48,575 bases of DNA from an uncultured Bacteroidales bacterium (GTDB lineage Bacteria; Bacteroidota; Bacteroidia; Bacteroidales; UBA932): contig ONOQ01000018.1 of NCBI GenBank assembly GCA_900319485.1, positions 1 to 48,575 of the forward strand, read 5' to 3'. Numbering within the stretch: the first letter of the stretch is position 1; every line of letters begins with the position of its first letter. Below the pieces are notes generated by a model that saw nothing but the letters and a program-made list of their open reading frames with translations, made no database searches and was not told where the DNA came from. Both the position numbers and the translations under genes were made by a program. Below are positions 25,524 to 34,296 of this stretch, in pieces.

Positions 25524-26366
25524 CTAGAGTCCGTATTCCAGTTCCTGCTCTCCCCAGGGATACACTCCTACGTTGACGGTAGTCTCTTCGAAGTCAATTT
25601 CAATGTAAAGGTCGGGGAGATTATGCTCAGTCCAGGTGATGCCGCCTTTGTCCCGGAGAATCTCATAGAGGTTATATGAAGTCTGGAAGTCACGGTATTC
25701 GTACATTCCTTCCCGGGCGTACATCTCCAGGACAAGGTCGTGGTCGGCCTGGCGGGGGAGAGTGAACTCGAAATGGCCTATCCCCGTCTCATCCGGCGTA
25801 AACTGGAACGGCCCCCTTACGGGCGTCCCAGTGAGGGCGTCTATGCCGCAGGTGTTTCCCCTTACTGTAATGTAGAAGGGGAAACGCCCTCCGGCGTGCT
25901 CGAACGAATCGGCACCAAGGTACTGCACCCTAACGTGCGAGTACTCTTTTGAAAACTCTACCGGGACGGTAAAGGACTCCTCCTTGACTTCCGCCAAATA
26001 ACCGAATCGGAAAAGGGGCGCATAGTCCCTGCCGATGGGAACGGTCCACACGGAGCCGTCTCTCAGAAGTCCTTCCTGCCCCATCAGGCCGTATCCCTTC
26101 ACGGCTGCTGTTCCCCTTACCGTGAAGAAGAAAAGCCTGTCGTCAATGTATCCTACGCTGGTTCCGGCTTCGTCAATGAGCCTTCCGTCAGGGTGGGCGT
26201 ACACCGTTGCAAACACGTCCGTATAACGCTGGAAGCGTGAGGCATCGGCCACATCGAAGAAGAGAAAACTGGGGCACATGGTCCTGTCCTCCAGCACCAC
26301 GGCGCGGCAGGAGGCAAGAAGAAGGGAGAGAGCAAGTATACCGCCCCGGAGAGTTCTAGAATTCAT
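25524..26366 (-). CDS. FimB/Mfa2-family fimbrial anchor lipoprotein
   Basis: This 280-residue lipoprotein (LSLLLASC) begins its mature part with the family pattern RAVVLEDRTMCPSFLFFDV. A transthyretin-like strand set follows (VFATVYAHPDGRLIDE, GYGLMGQEGLL), and it ends with VNVGVYPWGEQELEYGL. In Porphyromonas gingivalis, FimB and Mfa2 cap growth of the fimbrial shaft and anchor it in the outer membrane. This protein follows the major fimbrillin in the operon, with an 11-base overlap, exactly the position of those anchors. The family assignment is from recognised pattern rather than from an alignment. Confidence 0.8.
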   Translation of the reverse strand: MNSRTLRGGILALSLLLASCRAVVLEDRTMCPSFLFFDVADASRFQRYTDVFATVYAHPDGRLIDEAGTSVGYIDDRLFFFTVRGTAAVKGYGLMGQEGLLRDGSVWTVPIGRDYAPLFRFGYLAEVKEESFTVPVEFSKEYSHVRVQYLGADSFEHAGGRFPFYITVRGNTCGIDALTGTPVRGPFQFTPDETGIGHFEFTLPRQADHDLVLEMYAREGMYEYRDFQTSYNLYEILRDKGGITWTEHNLPDLYIEIDFEETTVNVGVYPWGEQELEYGL

Positions 26367-27519
26367 AGGACAGGCTGGTGGTTCCGTTCCAGGGATCTAC
26401 TGTGATGTTGGGCTGGATCTTGCCGGCCTGGAGGTCGTCGTCCTTGTCGTCGCTGTCCTTGCCCAGCATAGTGATCTTTATTGATGTGATCTTGTATATA
26501 TTGTTGGCCTGCAGCACAGGGAGGTCAAACACATAGAAGGTATCGGCATCATAGTCGCTGTAGCCCGCCGCGGCCTTCACGTGGGCCTTTATGACAAAGC
26601 GCGTGTGTCTGGGACTGAAGGTCCCGGTGGCGGGTGAATGGGTGTCGGTGTCCTGGCGGTTGGGGTATGCGAACAGGTGGCGGGCCATTGCGGTGGCAGT
26701 CCCGGACACATTGCACGTCGCGTCCATATCGCTTTCATACGTGACTGCGGGGGCGCCGCTTGCCTGGAGGGTGAACTTGTTGTACCAGTTGTCTATATTG
26801 GTGTGTGTGGCATCGTCAATTGCGAGTGGCAGGACGGCGGATGCTGCGCTGCCGGTGAGGCCTGCCACCCCGAGGCGTGCCTTGCCCACCACATTCTTCA
26901 GGTAAATCTGCTCTACGGTAAAGGTGCCGCCCTCAAGGTCCGTTCCGCGGAAGTCCACAAGGATGTTGTCCAACTGAATCATGGCGGCAAGTCTTTTTAC
27001 GTAGACGTTCACGGCCGAAATCTCCCCATCCGTACCGGCGGCGCCGTTGTTGCCGTATTTCCCAACCGTTACGGTGTTCTTTCCGGACATCACAAGAGAT
27101 GAAGGGGTATTCATCGAAAGGTCAGTAATCTCCGCCTCAAGGTTTGCGACGGTGGTGGTGTGGGGCTTGAAATGCGTGATACGGTTGTGGTTTACAATCA
27201 CGTACACGGTCTTTGCCCCGGTGAAGGTAGCAATCTTCACGCTGTGGGTGGTGTTCTTGTCAAGGCCCTGCTCGTAGTAGGAGGTTTCAAGTTTGCCGGC
27301 GGCGTCAAAGACAAACACCTGCACCTTGCCTATCTGGAAGTCCTTGACCTGGGCAGCCGTAGCCTTCACGGCCTCGTTTTCCATCCCGATATTCACGGTG
27401 AGGGTGGCATCGGGAACGGCCTCCGGAGCATCTCCGGATACGGCTGGAGCGTTTTTGTTGCAGGACAGAAGGCCGATTGCCGCGGCCAGTGTCAGAAAGA
27501 GTGAAAAGAATCTTTTCAT
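26356..27519 (-). CDS. Major fimbrillin subunit (FimA/Mfa1-like)
   Basis: This 387-residue lipoprotein precursor (IGLLSCNKN) is probably the shaft subunit of a FimA/Mfa1-type fimbria. The mature part opens with ATLTVNIGMENEAVKATAAQ and IGKVQVFVFDAAGKLE, followed by VYVIVNHN, VNVYVKRLAAMIQLDN and VEQIYLKNVVGKARLG. The C-terminal strand VDPWNGTTSLSYEF is the presumed donor strand. It fits the known mechanism, in which a gingipain-like protease trims the lipidated precursor and the freed strand slots into the next subunit. The gene lies centrally in the operon and is the only subunit without a large insertion. Which ligand or host it binds cannot be read. Confidence 0.85.
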   Translation of the reverse strand: MKRFFSLFLTLAAAIGLLSCNKNAPAVSGDAPEAVPDATLTVNIGMENEAVKATAAQVKDFQIGKVQVFVFDAAGKLETSYYEQGLDKNTTHSVKIATFTGAKTVYVIVNHNRITHFKPHTTTVANLEAEITDLSMNTPSSLVMSGKNTVTVGKYGNNGAAGTDGEISAVNVYVKRLAAMIQLDNILVDFRGTDLEGGTFTVEQIYLKNVVGKARLGVAGLTGSAASAVLPLAIDDATHTNIDNWYNKFTLQASGAPAVTYESDMDATCNVSGTATAMARHLFAYPNRQDTDTHSPATGTFSPRHTRFVIKAHVKAAAGYSDYDADTFYVFDLPVLQANNIYKITSIKITMLGKDSDDKDDDLQAGKIQPNITVDPWNGTTSLSYEF

Positions 27520-27552
27520 AATGAAAACGGTTTAAAAGTTAATGTATGGGGA

Positions 27553-29523
27553 TCAAAAGGTTTCGTCATCTTTGTTGAGCCCGTAACGCTGAATGAGGAC
27601 GTAGATCTCCGGGTCCAGGTTCCCGCGGAAGACATAGGACCGGTCATCGCGGCAGGCCCGGAGGTAGTTCTCCACGGCCTTACCGTCGTCCCCGGCGCGG
27701 GCATAGAGAAGGGCCAGCATGTAACTCACCTGGGGTGTCCGGGGGAGTTCCTGAAGGATTGCCATCGCGGAGGCGTTGTAGTCAAGGGACACGTAGGCTA
27801 TGGCCGTGTTGTAGTCACGGTAGTCCCGAAGGCAGGTGAGTGCCTTCTCGTACTCCCTCTCCTGGAGGAGCCTAACGCCACGCATATAGGTGGTGTCAAG
27901 TTCCGTGGTGTGGACCGTGTCCTTGACCATTCCCTTGCGGTGCAGGAAGAAATCGAACTTCACGGTCCTGAGGCGCGGATAGAGATTCTCCCTCATGTAG
28001 CGGTACCAGGGCTCCGCCTGCATCCTCCTCTCACGCTCGTCAACATCGGCGGTCTCCAGGTGACGTCTGAAAGAGAACTTGTCGGAAGAAGTCATCACCG
28101 TGTCCTCATCCACGAGGACGCCAAGGTATGGCCAGTTCTCGCCGCTGGAGCGGGAGAGGAAAGGAATTGAAGCAGGTATTGATGTATTGTGGCCGATGGA
28201 TTCCCTGCCGGAATCGTCCACGCTCACCGAGAAGGAGTTCCTCTTCACGGAATCCCTCCAGTGGCGTATGTAGTTGTCAAAATAGGAAGCCACCGCCGCC
28301 GCGCGCCTTTCCGCCAGAGCCCCGTTGGACTTCACGGTCCCTTCAGGGGAGGCCGATGCGCTTATCACTATGCTGTCAAGGTCGAAACTCGTGTTCTGGA
28401 GGAGTTCCAGGATATTGCCCCGGATACGTCCCATCTCAGTGGCGTTATGGCCGAGGGAGAGGTCGATCTCGCTGCTCCCCGAAGCGAAGTCCACATAGCA
28501 GGCGGTGTTGGCCGCCGCCTTCCTCTCAAGGACACGGGTGAGATACCTCTCACGGGTGTCTACGAAGGCCGATAGTGAACTGATGTAGAAGGTGAGGGGC
28601 TCGGAGCGGGGCATGGTGTAGAGGTGGTGCTCCTGTTCGAAGATGTCCCCGGAAAGGACAATGTCCACCTTGCGGAGTTTGGGCCTTGTACGGATGCTCT
28701 GGGTGTACTGGTAGACGAAATTCCCGTCTATGTCCCTTAGGACCGTATCAAGGCGGATGCCTTCCGTCACTATCGGAGCCTTGACGTACTCCTGGAACTT
28801 GGCCCCTCTTTGGTGCCACTTTTTCTCGTGGTAGTACCTCCGGTGCCAGAAGGTGTAGTGCCTTATGGCATCGGCCTCGGTGGGCCCGAAGAGGGAATGA
28901 AAGTCGGTCTCTGAGACGAAGGTGGAGTCGTTCTTGTACTTGTAGAGTTCCGGGAGGTTACGGGCTATCCATATATTGAGGTTCCTCCAGTCGATGAAGG
29001 CCGTGGTGTCGGTGATGATGGACCTTATATACCTGTCATAGAGTTCGTAGCCCCGGAGCTGGCGGGAGCGGAACTCGCTCCCCGTGATGATGACGGGCTC
29101 AAGCCTCACGCTGTCCTCAAGGATGAACATGTCCGGGTAGAACTGGAGCTGCCATCGGGTGTCCATCATCTCCTGAGGTACTATGACCTCAAATCTCAGG
29201 TCCACCCGTCCGTGCCTCTCGGCAACGTTACGGAACCTCGCGGTGATTACCGCCGCGTTGATCACATCGTGCGCCACCATCTCCCCGGACTCCTCGTCCC
29301 TGACGGCTTTCATGAGAAGGAGGGTCTCCCCGTTCTCTCCCGTCACGGTGATGGTGTCACGGGGGGCCGATGCGATGACCTTACGCTCCTCGGCAACTTC
29401 ATTTCTGGACAGGGCAAGGCTTGCGGAGAGCCTCTGGTTATGAAGTGATTGAATTTTTTTAGTCTCTCCGCAACTCCCTGCCAAAATGAGAAATATGAAT
29501 ATGATGATGAAAGGTTTTTTCAT
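27553..29523 (-). CDS. OmpA-like fimbrial-locus lipoprotein with C-terminal TPR-like region
   Basis: This 656-residue lipoprotein (FLILAGSC) is of a type that accompanies Bacteroides fimbrial operons. The N-terminal 330 residues are of unknown fold. An OmpA-like peptidoglycan-binding segment follows around residues 370-460: CYVDFASGSSEIDLS, then VISASASPEG and ALAERRAAAVASYF. The last 130 residues contain TPR-like helices (LLQEREYEKALTCLRDY, MLALLYARAGDDGKAVENYL). It could tie the fimbrial base to the cell wall. It sits second in the operon, 12 bases after the DUF3575 gene, and its own function is not established. Confidence 0.75.
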   Translation of the reverse strand: MKKPFIIIFIFLILAGSCGETKKIQSLHNQRLSASLALSRNEVAEERKVIASAPRDTITVTGENGETLLLMKAVRDEESGEMVAHDVINAAVITARFRNVAERHGRVDLRFEVIVPQEMMDTRWQLQFYPDMFILEDSVRLEPVIITGSEFRSRQLRGYELYDRYIRSIITDTTAFIDWRNLNIWIARNLPELYKYKNDSTFVSETDFHSLFGPTEADAIRHYTFWHRRYYHEKKWHQRGAKFQEYVKAPIVTEGIRLDTVLRDIDGNFVYQYTQSIRTRPKLRKVDIVLSGDIFEQEHHLYTMPRSEPLTFYISSLSAFVDTRERYLTRVLERKAAANTACYVDFASGSSEIDLSLGHNATEMGRIRGNILELLQNTSFDLDSIVISASASPEGTVKSNGALAERRAAAVASYFDNYIRHWRDSVKRNSFSVSVDDSGRESIGHNTSIPASIPFLSRSSGENWPYLGVLVDEDTVMTSSDKFSFRRHLETADVDERERRMQAEPWYRYMRENLYPRLRTVKFDFFLHRKGMVKDTVHTTELDTTYMRGVRLLQEREYEKALTCLRDYRDYNTAIAYVSLDYNASAMAILQELPRTPQVSYMLALLYARAGDDGKAVENYLRACRDDRSYVFRGNLDPEIYVLIQRYGLNKDDETF

Positions 29524-29535
29524 GGCGCCGGACGT

Positions 29536-30096
29536 TTAGAATATCAGTTGTATGGCAATCCTGGCGTCCGGGAGGATGAAGGGCTTTCCGCCCTCCTCGG
29601 TCCTCACCCCGCAGAGGGGGCAGGCATAGCGGGTGTAGCGCTTGTAACCTCCCCAGAGGCCCACCCCGAGATCCAGGTTCCAGAACTCGCTGAGCATTAT
29701 CGAATAGCCGCCGTAGGCGCCCGCGCCCCAGGCATCGCCCTCCTCGGCCTCGCGGCTCCAGATGCCGCCGATGTTGTAGACGCTGTAACGGGCGTCGCCT
29801 CCCGCCCACCAGCCGGAGTAGACGTGCCAGGGCCACCAGCGCGCCCCGGCCCAGTAGGAGTTCTGGCGGGCTTCGAACTGGGTCTCTTTATCCCCGGCCT
29901 TGAATGTCCAGGGATTCAGTTCCGCCCCCACGTGGACGGAGACGTGCTGTGAGACGGCTATGGATGCCTCCGCGTTGATGGTCCCGAGTGAGATCCAGTC
30001 CACGGCGTTGGTGCCCACGGCGAAGCGTTGTGCCAGGGCCTCTGAGCCGCCCGCAAAGAGGGCTGCAGCAAGGAGGAATATGCGTATACTTTTCAT
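29536..30096 (-). CDS. DUF3575-family outer-membrane protein, first gene of fimbrial operon
   Basis: The 186-residue protein has a signal peptide (KSIRIFLLAAALFAGG...ALA), then the DUF3575 pattern: AVGTNAVDWISLGTINAEAS, VHVGAELNPWTF, SYWAGARWWPWHVYSGWW and LDLGVGLWGGYKRY. It is tryptophan- and glycine-rich and should form a small outer-membrane beta barrel. DUF3575 genes commonly open Bacteroidales fimbrial operons. A cysteine pair in YACPLCG is unusual for a periplasm-exposed loop and could form a disulfide. No strong TAnnTTTG box is seen upstream; TTTCTTTG on the minus strand, about 25 bases before the start, is a weak candidate. Confidence 0.78.
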   Translation of the reverse strand: MKSIRIFLLAAALFAGGSEALAQRFAVGTNAVDWISLGTINAEASIAVSQHVSVHVGAELNPWTFKAGDKETQFEARQNSYWAGARWWPWHVYSGWWAGGDARYSVYNIGGIWSREAEEGDAWGAGAYGGYSIMLSEFWNLDLGVGLWGGYKRYTRYACPLCGVRTEEGGKPFILPDARIAIQLIF

Positions 30097-30166
30097 TCCT
30101 TTTTCGTTTTGCTGGCAAAGAAATGAAGAAAAAAGGGTAAAGAAAAGATGACACGTTTTATTTTTA

Positions 30167-30207
30167 AACCCCTGTAACCTTCTGAAAATCAGTTGGTTAC
30201 AGGGGTT
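30167..30207. repeat. Perfect 13-base inverted repeat upstream of the fimbrial operon
   Basis: AACCCCTGTAACC (30167-30179) and GGTTACAGGGGTT (30195-30207) pair perfectly. The 15-base spacer contains an inner stem, CTGA/TCAG, with an AAA loop. Neither side is followed by a T run in the sense of either neighbour, so it is not a standard intrinsic terminator. Confidence 0.75.
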
Positions 30208-30215
30208 GAATGAAA

Positions 30216-30234
30216 CGTTTCCCGCAGGAAAACG
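30216..30234 (-). terminator. Weak terminator-like hairpin after yicC
   Basis: Read on the minus strand, CGTTTTCC and GGGAAACG form an eight-pair stem with one G-U pair and a TGC loop, followed by TTTCATT. It lies about 40 bases after the yicC stop. The T run is poor, so confidence is low. Confidence 0.35.
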
Positions 30235-30274
30235 GTTAAGGCGCTTATTATTAAGATGTTAGGCCTTGAAAAAC

Positions 30275-31174
30275 CTACAGAATATTCATTGACTGCTCAC
30301 GAATTTTTTCAAGTTCGTCCTTCATTTTTACCACCAGTTGCTGGATTCCGGCGTGATTTGCCTTGGATCCGGTGGTGTTTATCTCCCTTCCCATCTCCTG
30401 GATTATGAATCCCAGTTTCTTGCCGGGGTAGGGCTCCGAGTCTATTACTTCACGGAAATACTTGCAGTGCTGCCTGAGGCGCACCTTTTCCTCATTAATG
30501 TCGTATTTCTCAAGGTAGAAGATCATCTCCTGCTCAAAGCGGGAGGGATCGGCCTTTACCTGAAGGTCCTGCATCGCCTTTGAGAGTTTGTCCCTGACGG
30601 ACTGGATGCGTTCTCCCTCAAGGGCTTCCACTTCATTATAATAGGAGAGGATAAGGTCTACGCGGGAGGTCACATCGGCATAAAGTGCCTTGCCTTCAGT
30701 GGCCCTGTATGCGCATATCTGCTTCAGGGCTTCCTTGATTCCGGCCTCCACAAGAGGCCAGTTTTCCGGAGTTATTACATCGGCCTTCTTAGAGTCAACT
30801 ACGTCAGGGAGCCTCAGGATGCCACTTGCAAGGATGCTTCCAACGCCCGGATCCTTGAGGAAGGTTTTGGTAAGGACGGTTTCCGCATCCATCGCTTTCA
30901 CAGCGCTTTGCCAGTAACTGTGGAAGACATCGGCATTGATCTGATGGGCCGATTCCTCCGCGCCGGCTTCCCAGTTAAGGAAAAGGTCTATGGTGCCGCG
31001 GACCAGGGCATCTCCCAGCATCTTCCTCACTACCAGGTCTTTATCCTTTGGGAGGAGGGAACTTTTTATGTTGATGTCTGCGCTTTTTGAGTTGAGGGCG
31101 CGTATCTCTATGGTGAGTTTACCGCCAGAGAGGACTACTTCGGCCTTGCCGTAGCCGGTCATTGATTGAATCAT
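30275..31174 (-). CDS. yicC: YicC/YloC-family endoribonuclease
   Basis: This 299-residue cytoplasmic protein is of the YicC family, whose members cleave RNA and affect small-RNA turnover. The family start MIQSMTGYGKAE is exact. DINIKSSLLP, the C-terminal region EKVRLRQHCKYFREVI, and KKLGFIIQEMGREINTTGSKA, with the conserved MGREINT motif, are all present. The length is normal. It stands alone on the minus strand, with a TATATTTG box about 20 bases before its start, back to back with the promoter of the aspartokinase-like gene. Confidence 0.92.
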   Translation of the reverse strand: MIQSMTGYGKAEVVLSGGKLTIEIRALNSKSADINIKSSLLPKDKDLVVRKMLGDALVRGTIDLFLNWEAGAEESAHQINADVFHSYWQSAVKAMDAETVLTKTFLKDPGVGSILASGILRLPDVVDSKKADVITPENWPLVEAGIKEALKQICAYRATEGKALYADVTSRVDLILSYYNEVEALEGERIQSVRDKLSKAMQDLQVKADPSRFEQEMIFYLEKYDINEEKVRLRQHCKYFREVIDSEPYPGKKLGFIIQEMGREINTTGSKANHAGIQQLVVKMKDELEKIREQSMNIL

Positions 31175-31194
31175 AATTTGAGAATTTGTGAATA

Positions 31195-31202
31195 CAAATA
31201 TA
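31195..31202 (-). promoter_or_regulatory. -7 box for yicC
   Basis: The minus strand reads TATATTTG here, a perfect TAnnTTTG box, with 20 bases to the yicC ATG. Confidence 0.6.
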
Positions 31203-31214
31203 GCTTTTTTTCCT

Positions 31215-31222
31215 TATATTTG
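31215..31222 (+). promoter_or_regulatory. -7 box for the aspartokinase-like gene
   Basis: TATATTTG is 45 bases before the ATG at 31268 and only 12 bases from the opposing yicC box, so the two divergent promoters share their upstream DNA. Confidence 0.6.
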
Positions 31223-31267
31223 TGAATTGAGAATAACTGGAAAGCGTTATAAAAAACACAGCAGATT

Positions 31268-32506
31268 ATGATTGTAAGGTCGTTCTATCTCAAGAGGCAG
31301 TTCGCCGGCCGCATCGCGGCGCTTTGTACTGAAGACGTCATTGCCGTCATCCGTCCCGAAAGAGCCATCGAGTCCCTGTTCTCAGAGGCCATCAGCGTTA
31401 CCATAGACAGGAAAAAGAACGCATCGGCCCAGATGGAGTCCATCAAGGAGTATTTCTATTCCCTGGAAGAGGCCCCCTCATACCGTGAGAAGGTGGACAC
31501 AATCCTGGACACGGTGTCGGGATACCTCAGGGAGGCAATGTATGTCCAGACAGAACGTAATGCCATCCAGGACTACGTTATGGCAAAGTGCGCGCGCCTC
31601 TGCGCGGAGGCTATCGGCACAAAGGCCCACGGCAGGCTCCTTGACGGCACTGAACTTATGATCTGCCACTCCGTCCAGCACTTTGACTGGCAGCAGTCCC
31701 AGGCCCAGATCCGTGAGCGCTGCGTTCCCGGACTCATCATCCCCGGCGGCTACGGCAGGCTCACCACCGGTTATATAGTGAGGGTGGGGAAGGACGGCGC
31801 CCATCTTATGGCATCGCTTATCGGCGCCACCCTTGAGGCTGAATCCATAGAGTTCTACGTAGACGGCAGGGCTTTCCAGTCAGAGGCCGCGATGACTTAC
31901 GACGAAGCCGCCCATTACTGCTCCCAGGAGCACGCCGCATTTGCTTCATCGGCCGTGTGGCCCGCAAAGAACGCCGGCATCCCCATCGTGGTGAAGGACA
32001 TTACGGATCCTTCGTTTGAAGGGACTCTCATCTCCAGCACATCTTCCCACTCTACGGCCGTCATCGTGGACAGGGAACTTGACCTTATCACCGTTTACGG
32101 AACGGGCCTTCTTGGCCGCATAGGTATGTCAGGGGCCATTTTCTCCACCCTTGCCCAGGCTCACGTGAACGTCAGGTTCATTGCCCAGACTTCATCCGAA
32201 TACAGCATCTCCTTTGCCGTTAAAAGCGCAGAGAAAGACCGCTGCGTATATGCTATCCAGAGCCTTTTCAAGGACAACCCTCTGCTTCCCCTTGACGACG
32301 TAGTGGTGGCCAACCAGGAGGTTGGAATAGTTACGGTATTCGGAAGCCGTATGAGGAATCTTCCCGGAACGTCGGCCGCAATCTACAATAAGATGGGGCA
32401 GGCCGGCATCAACATCATAGCCTCGGCCCAGGGCGGTGAGGAACTCTCAATCTCCCTGGTTGTGAAGGCGGCCGATGTAGAGAAGGCCTCGGCGCTGCTG
32501 CAATAA
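31268..32506 (+). CDS. Aspartokinase-like protein with lost kinase signature and two ACT domains
   Basis: This 412-residue protein follows the aspartokinase layout but looks like a pseudo-enzyme. A true aspartokinase opens with a KFGGTS phosphate loop. Here the N terminus is MIVRSFYLKRQF, and the frame is closed by a stop 18 bases upstream, so no such loop can be recovered. The central TTLGRGGSDxxA motif appears as TTGYIVRVGKDGAHLMASL, with the GGSD core lost. The C-terminal pair of ACT domains is well kept: LITVYGTGLLGRIGMSGAIF and VGIVTVFGSRMRNLPGTSA, each with regular strands. It may sense lysine or threonine or regulate a real aspartokinase. The gene has its own promoter and terminator. 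Confidence 0.78.
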   Translation: MIVRSFYLKRQFAGRIAALCTEDVIAVIRPERAIESLFSEAISVTIDRKKNASAQMESIKEYFYSLEEAPSYREKVDTILDTVSGYLREAMYVQTERNAIQDYVMAKCARLCAEAIGTKAHGRLLDGTELMICHSVQHFDWQQSQAQIRERCVPGLIIPGGYGRLTTGYIVRVGKDGAHLMASLIGATLEAESIEFYVDGRAFQSEAAMTYDEAAHYCSQEHAAFASSAVWPAKNAGIPIVVKDITDPSFEGTLISSTSSHSTAVIVDRELDLITVYGTGLLGRIGMSGAIFSTLAQAHVNVRFIAQTSSEYSISFAVKSAEKDRCVYAIQSLFKDNPLLPLDDVVVANQEVGIVTVFGSRMRNLPGTSAAIYNKMGQAGINIIASAQGGEELSISLVVKAADVEKASALLQ

Positions 32507-32547
32507 ATGCGCGTGGGGATAAGTTGCTGATACTTAGCACTTTGCAT

Positions 32548-32581
32548 AAAAGAGGGTGTCGGATTTCCGACACCCTCTTTT
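32548..32581. terminator. Bidirectional intrinsic terminator
   Basis: A perfect 16-base inverted repeat (32548-32563 and 32566-32581, TT loop) starts with AAAA and ends with TTTT. It can end transcription from both sides, serving the aspartokinase-like gene and the convergent glnS. Confidence 0.9.
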
Positions 32582-32618
32582 ACATAACTTGCAGATAATT
32601 AATCTGTTACCTCCACGG

Positions 32619-34253
32619 CTACTCAGGTTTGTAGGAGTCTTTGAGGGCTGTTGTCTTGTTGAAGACGGGATGCTCCGGGGTGGAGTCCTTGTCAAGGACA
32701 TAATATCCGGTACGCTCAAACTGGACGGCAATGCCGGACTTGTCTTCAAGAAGGGCGGGCTCTGCGTATCCCTTGCCGATTATGAGGGAATCCGGATTGA
32801 GGAAATCCTTGTAGTCCCTGTCCTCGGGCACCTGGGACATATCGGCCAGGGTGAAGAGGCGGTCGTAGTTTCTCAGTTCCAGTTCCTTGGCGTGAGCCTC
32901 GCTTACCCAGTGGATGGTGCCCTTTACGGGACGGTATTCCGGTGAAGGGTCATAGGTGCACTTGAGTTCAACAACCTCTCCGTTCTCATCCTTAATTACC
33001 TCATTGCACTTCACGATGTAGGTGTATTTGAGGCGTACTTCACCGTCCGGTTTAAGACGGAAGAACTTCTTGGGGGCGTCCTCCATGAAATCGGCCCTGT
33101 CTATGAGAAGATTGCCGGTGAAGGGAACCCTGCGCTTTGCGCCTTCGGGGTCTGCGGGGTTGAGAGGGCAGTCGAACCATTCCACCTTGCCTTCAGGCCA
33201 GTTGGTTATGGTGAGTTTAACGGGATCCTGGACCACCATATAGCGGTTGCTGCGCTCATTGAGATCCTGCCTTACACACCACTCAAGGAGTTGGATATCC
33301 ATTAACTGGTCACGCTTTGAAACGCCTATCTTGTCGCAGAACATACGGAGGGCGTTTGCGGTATAGCCGCGGCGGCGCACACCGCAGAGGGTGGGCATGC
33401 GGGGGTCGTCCCAACCGCTCACAAGGCCCTTCTGGACAAGTTCCAGGAGTTTGCGCTTGCTCATAAGGGTATAGGTGAGGTTGAGGCGGGCAAATTCATA
33501 CTGATGGCTGGGATAGATGCCCAGAGTTTCGATGAACCAGTCATAGAGAGGCCTGTGGACATCGAATTCCAGGGTGCAGATACTGTGGGTGATATGCTCT
33601 ATGGAGTCACACTGGCCGTGGGTGAAGTCATACATAGGGTATATGCACCACTTGTCCCCGGTACGGTGATGATGGGCAAACTTGATGCGGTAAAGGAGAG
33701 GATCACGGAACATCATATTGGGATGCGCCATATCTATCTTTGCGCGGAGCACCTTCTCTCCTTCAGCGTACTTTCCGGCTTTCATTTCACGGAAGAGCCT
33801 GAGGTTTTCCTCCACGCTGCGGTCTCTCCAGGGGCTGGGGGTGCCGGGCTTGTCCACGGTGCCGCGGTTTTCACGGATCTGGTCCTGGGTCTGGTCATCC
33901 ACGTATGCGAGGCCCCTCTTGATGAGTTCTTCCGCCCATTCATAGAGTTGGTCGAAATAATCCGAGGCGTAGAGTTCCTTGTCCCACTGGAAACCGAGCC
34001 ACTTGATGTCTTCCTTGATGGAGTCTACATATTCGGTGTCTTCCTTGGTGGGGTTTGTATCGTCATAACGCAGATTGGTTTTGCCGCCGTACTTCTGGGC
34101 AAGGCCGAAGTTGAGGCAGATGCTCTTGGCGTGGCCAAGGTGCAGATATCCGTTGGGCTCCGGAGGGAAGCGGGTAATAATGGAATCTACCTTGCCCTCT
34201 GCGAGGTCCTTCTCGATTATTTCTTCAATGAAGTTAAGTTTACGCTCTTCCAT
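32619..34253 (-). CDS. glnS: Glutaminyl-tRNA synthetase
   Basis: This 544-residue class I aminoacyl-tRNA synthetase charges tRNA-Gln directly with glutamine. The HIGH-type motif is in PPEPNGYLHLGHAKS, the KMSKS-type motif in LMSKRKLLELV. The glutamine- and tRNA-binding segments LRYDDTNPTKED and DFTHGQCDSIEHITHS are clear. The C-terminal anticodon-binding beta barrel is complete, ending in EHPVFNKTTALKDS. The length is close to the E. coli enzyme. Its presence means that this organism need not rely on transamidation for Gln-tRNA. A TAACTTTG box lies upstream on the minus strand. Confidence 0.95.
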   Translation of the reverse strand: MEERKLNFIEEIIEKDLAEGKVDSIITRFPPEPNGYLHLGHAKSICLNFGLAQKYGGKTNLRYDDTNPTKEDTEYVDSIKEDIKWLGFQWDKELYASDYFDQLYEWAEELIKRGLAYVDDQTQDQIRENRGTVDKPGTPSPWRDRSVEENLRLFREMKAGKYAEGEKVLRAKIDMAHPNMMFRDPLLYRIKFAHHHRTGDKWCIYPMYDFTHGQCDSIEHITHSICTLEFDVHRPLYDWFIETLGIYPSHQYEFARLNLTYTLMSKRKLLELVQKGLVSGWDDPRMPTLCGVRRRGYTANALRMFCDKIGVSKRDQLMDIQLLEWCVRQDLNERSNRYMVVQDPVKLTITNWPEGKVEWFDCPLNPADPEGAKRRVPFTGNLLIDRADFMEDAPKKFFRLKPDGEVRLKYTYIVKCNEVIKDENGEVVELKCTYDPSPEYRPVKGTIHWVSEAHAKELELRNYDRLFTLADMSQVPEDRDYKDFLNPDSLIIGKGYAEPALLEDKSGIAVQFERTGYYVLDKDSTPEHPVFNKTTALKDSYKPE

Positions 34254-34270
34254 AATATTATATTAACCCC

Positions 34271-34278
34271 CAAAGTTA
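34271..34278 (-). promoter_or_regulatory. -7 box for glnS
   Basis: The minus strand reads TAACTTTG, a perfect TAnnTTTG match, 17 bases before the glnS ATG. Confidence 0.6.
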
Positions 34279-34296
34279 CTAAAAAAACGGCACATA

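Noticed and set aside
30100-30275. Invertible promoter for the fimbrial operon
   Set aside because: The inverted repeat arms are only 15 bases apart and enclose no promoter; no second, more distant pair was found.
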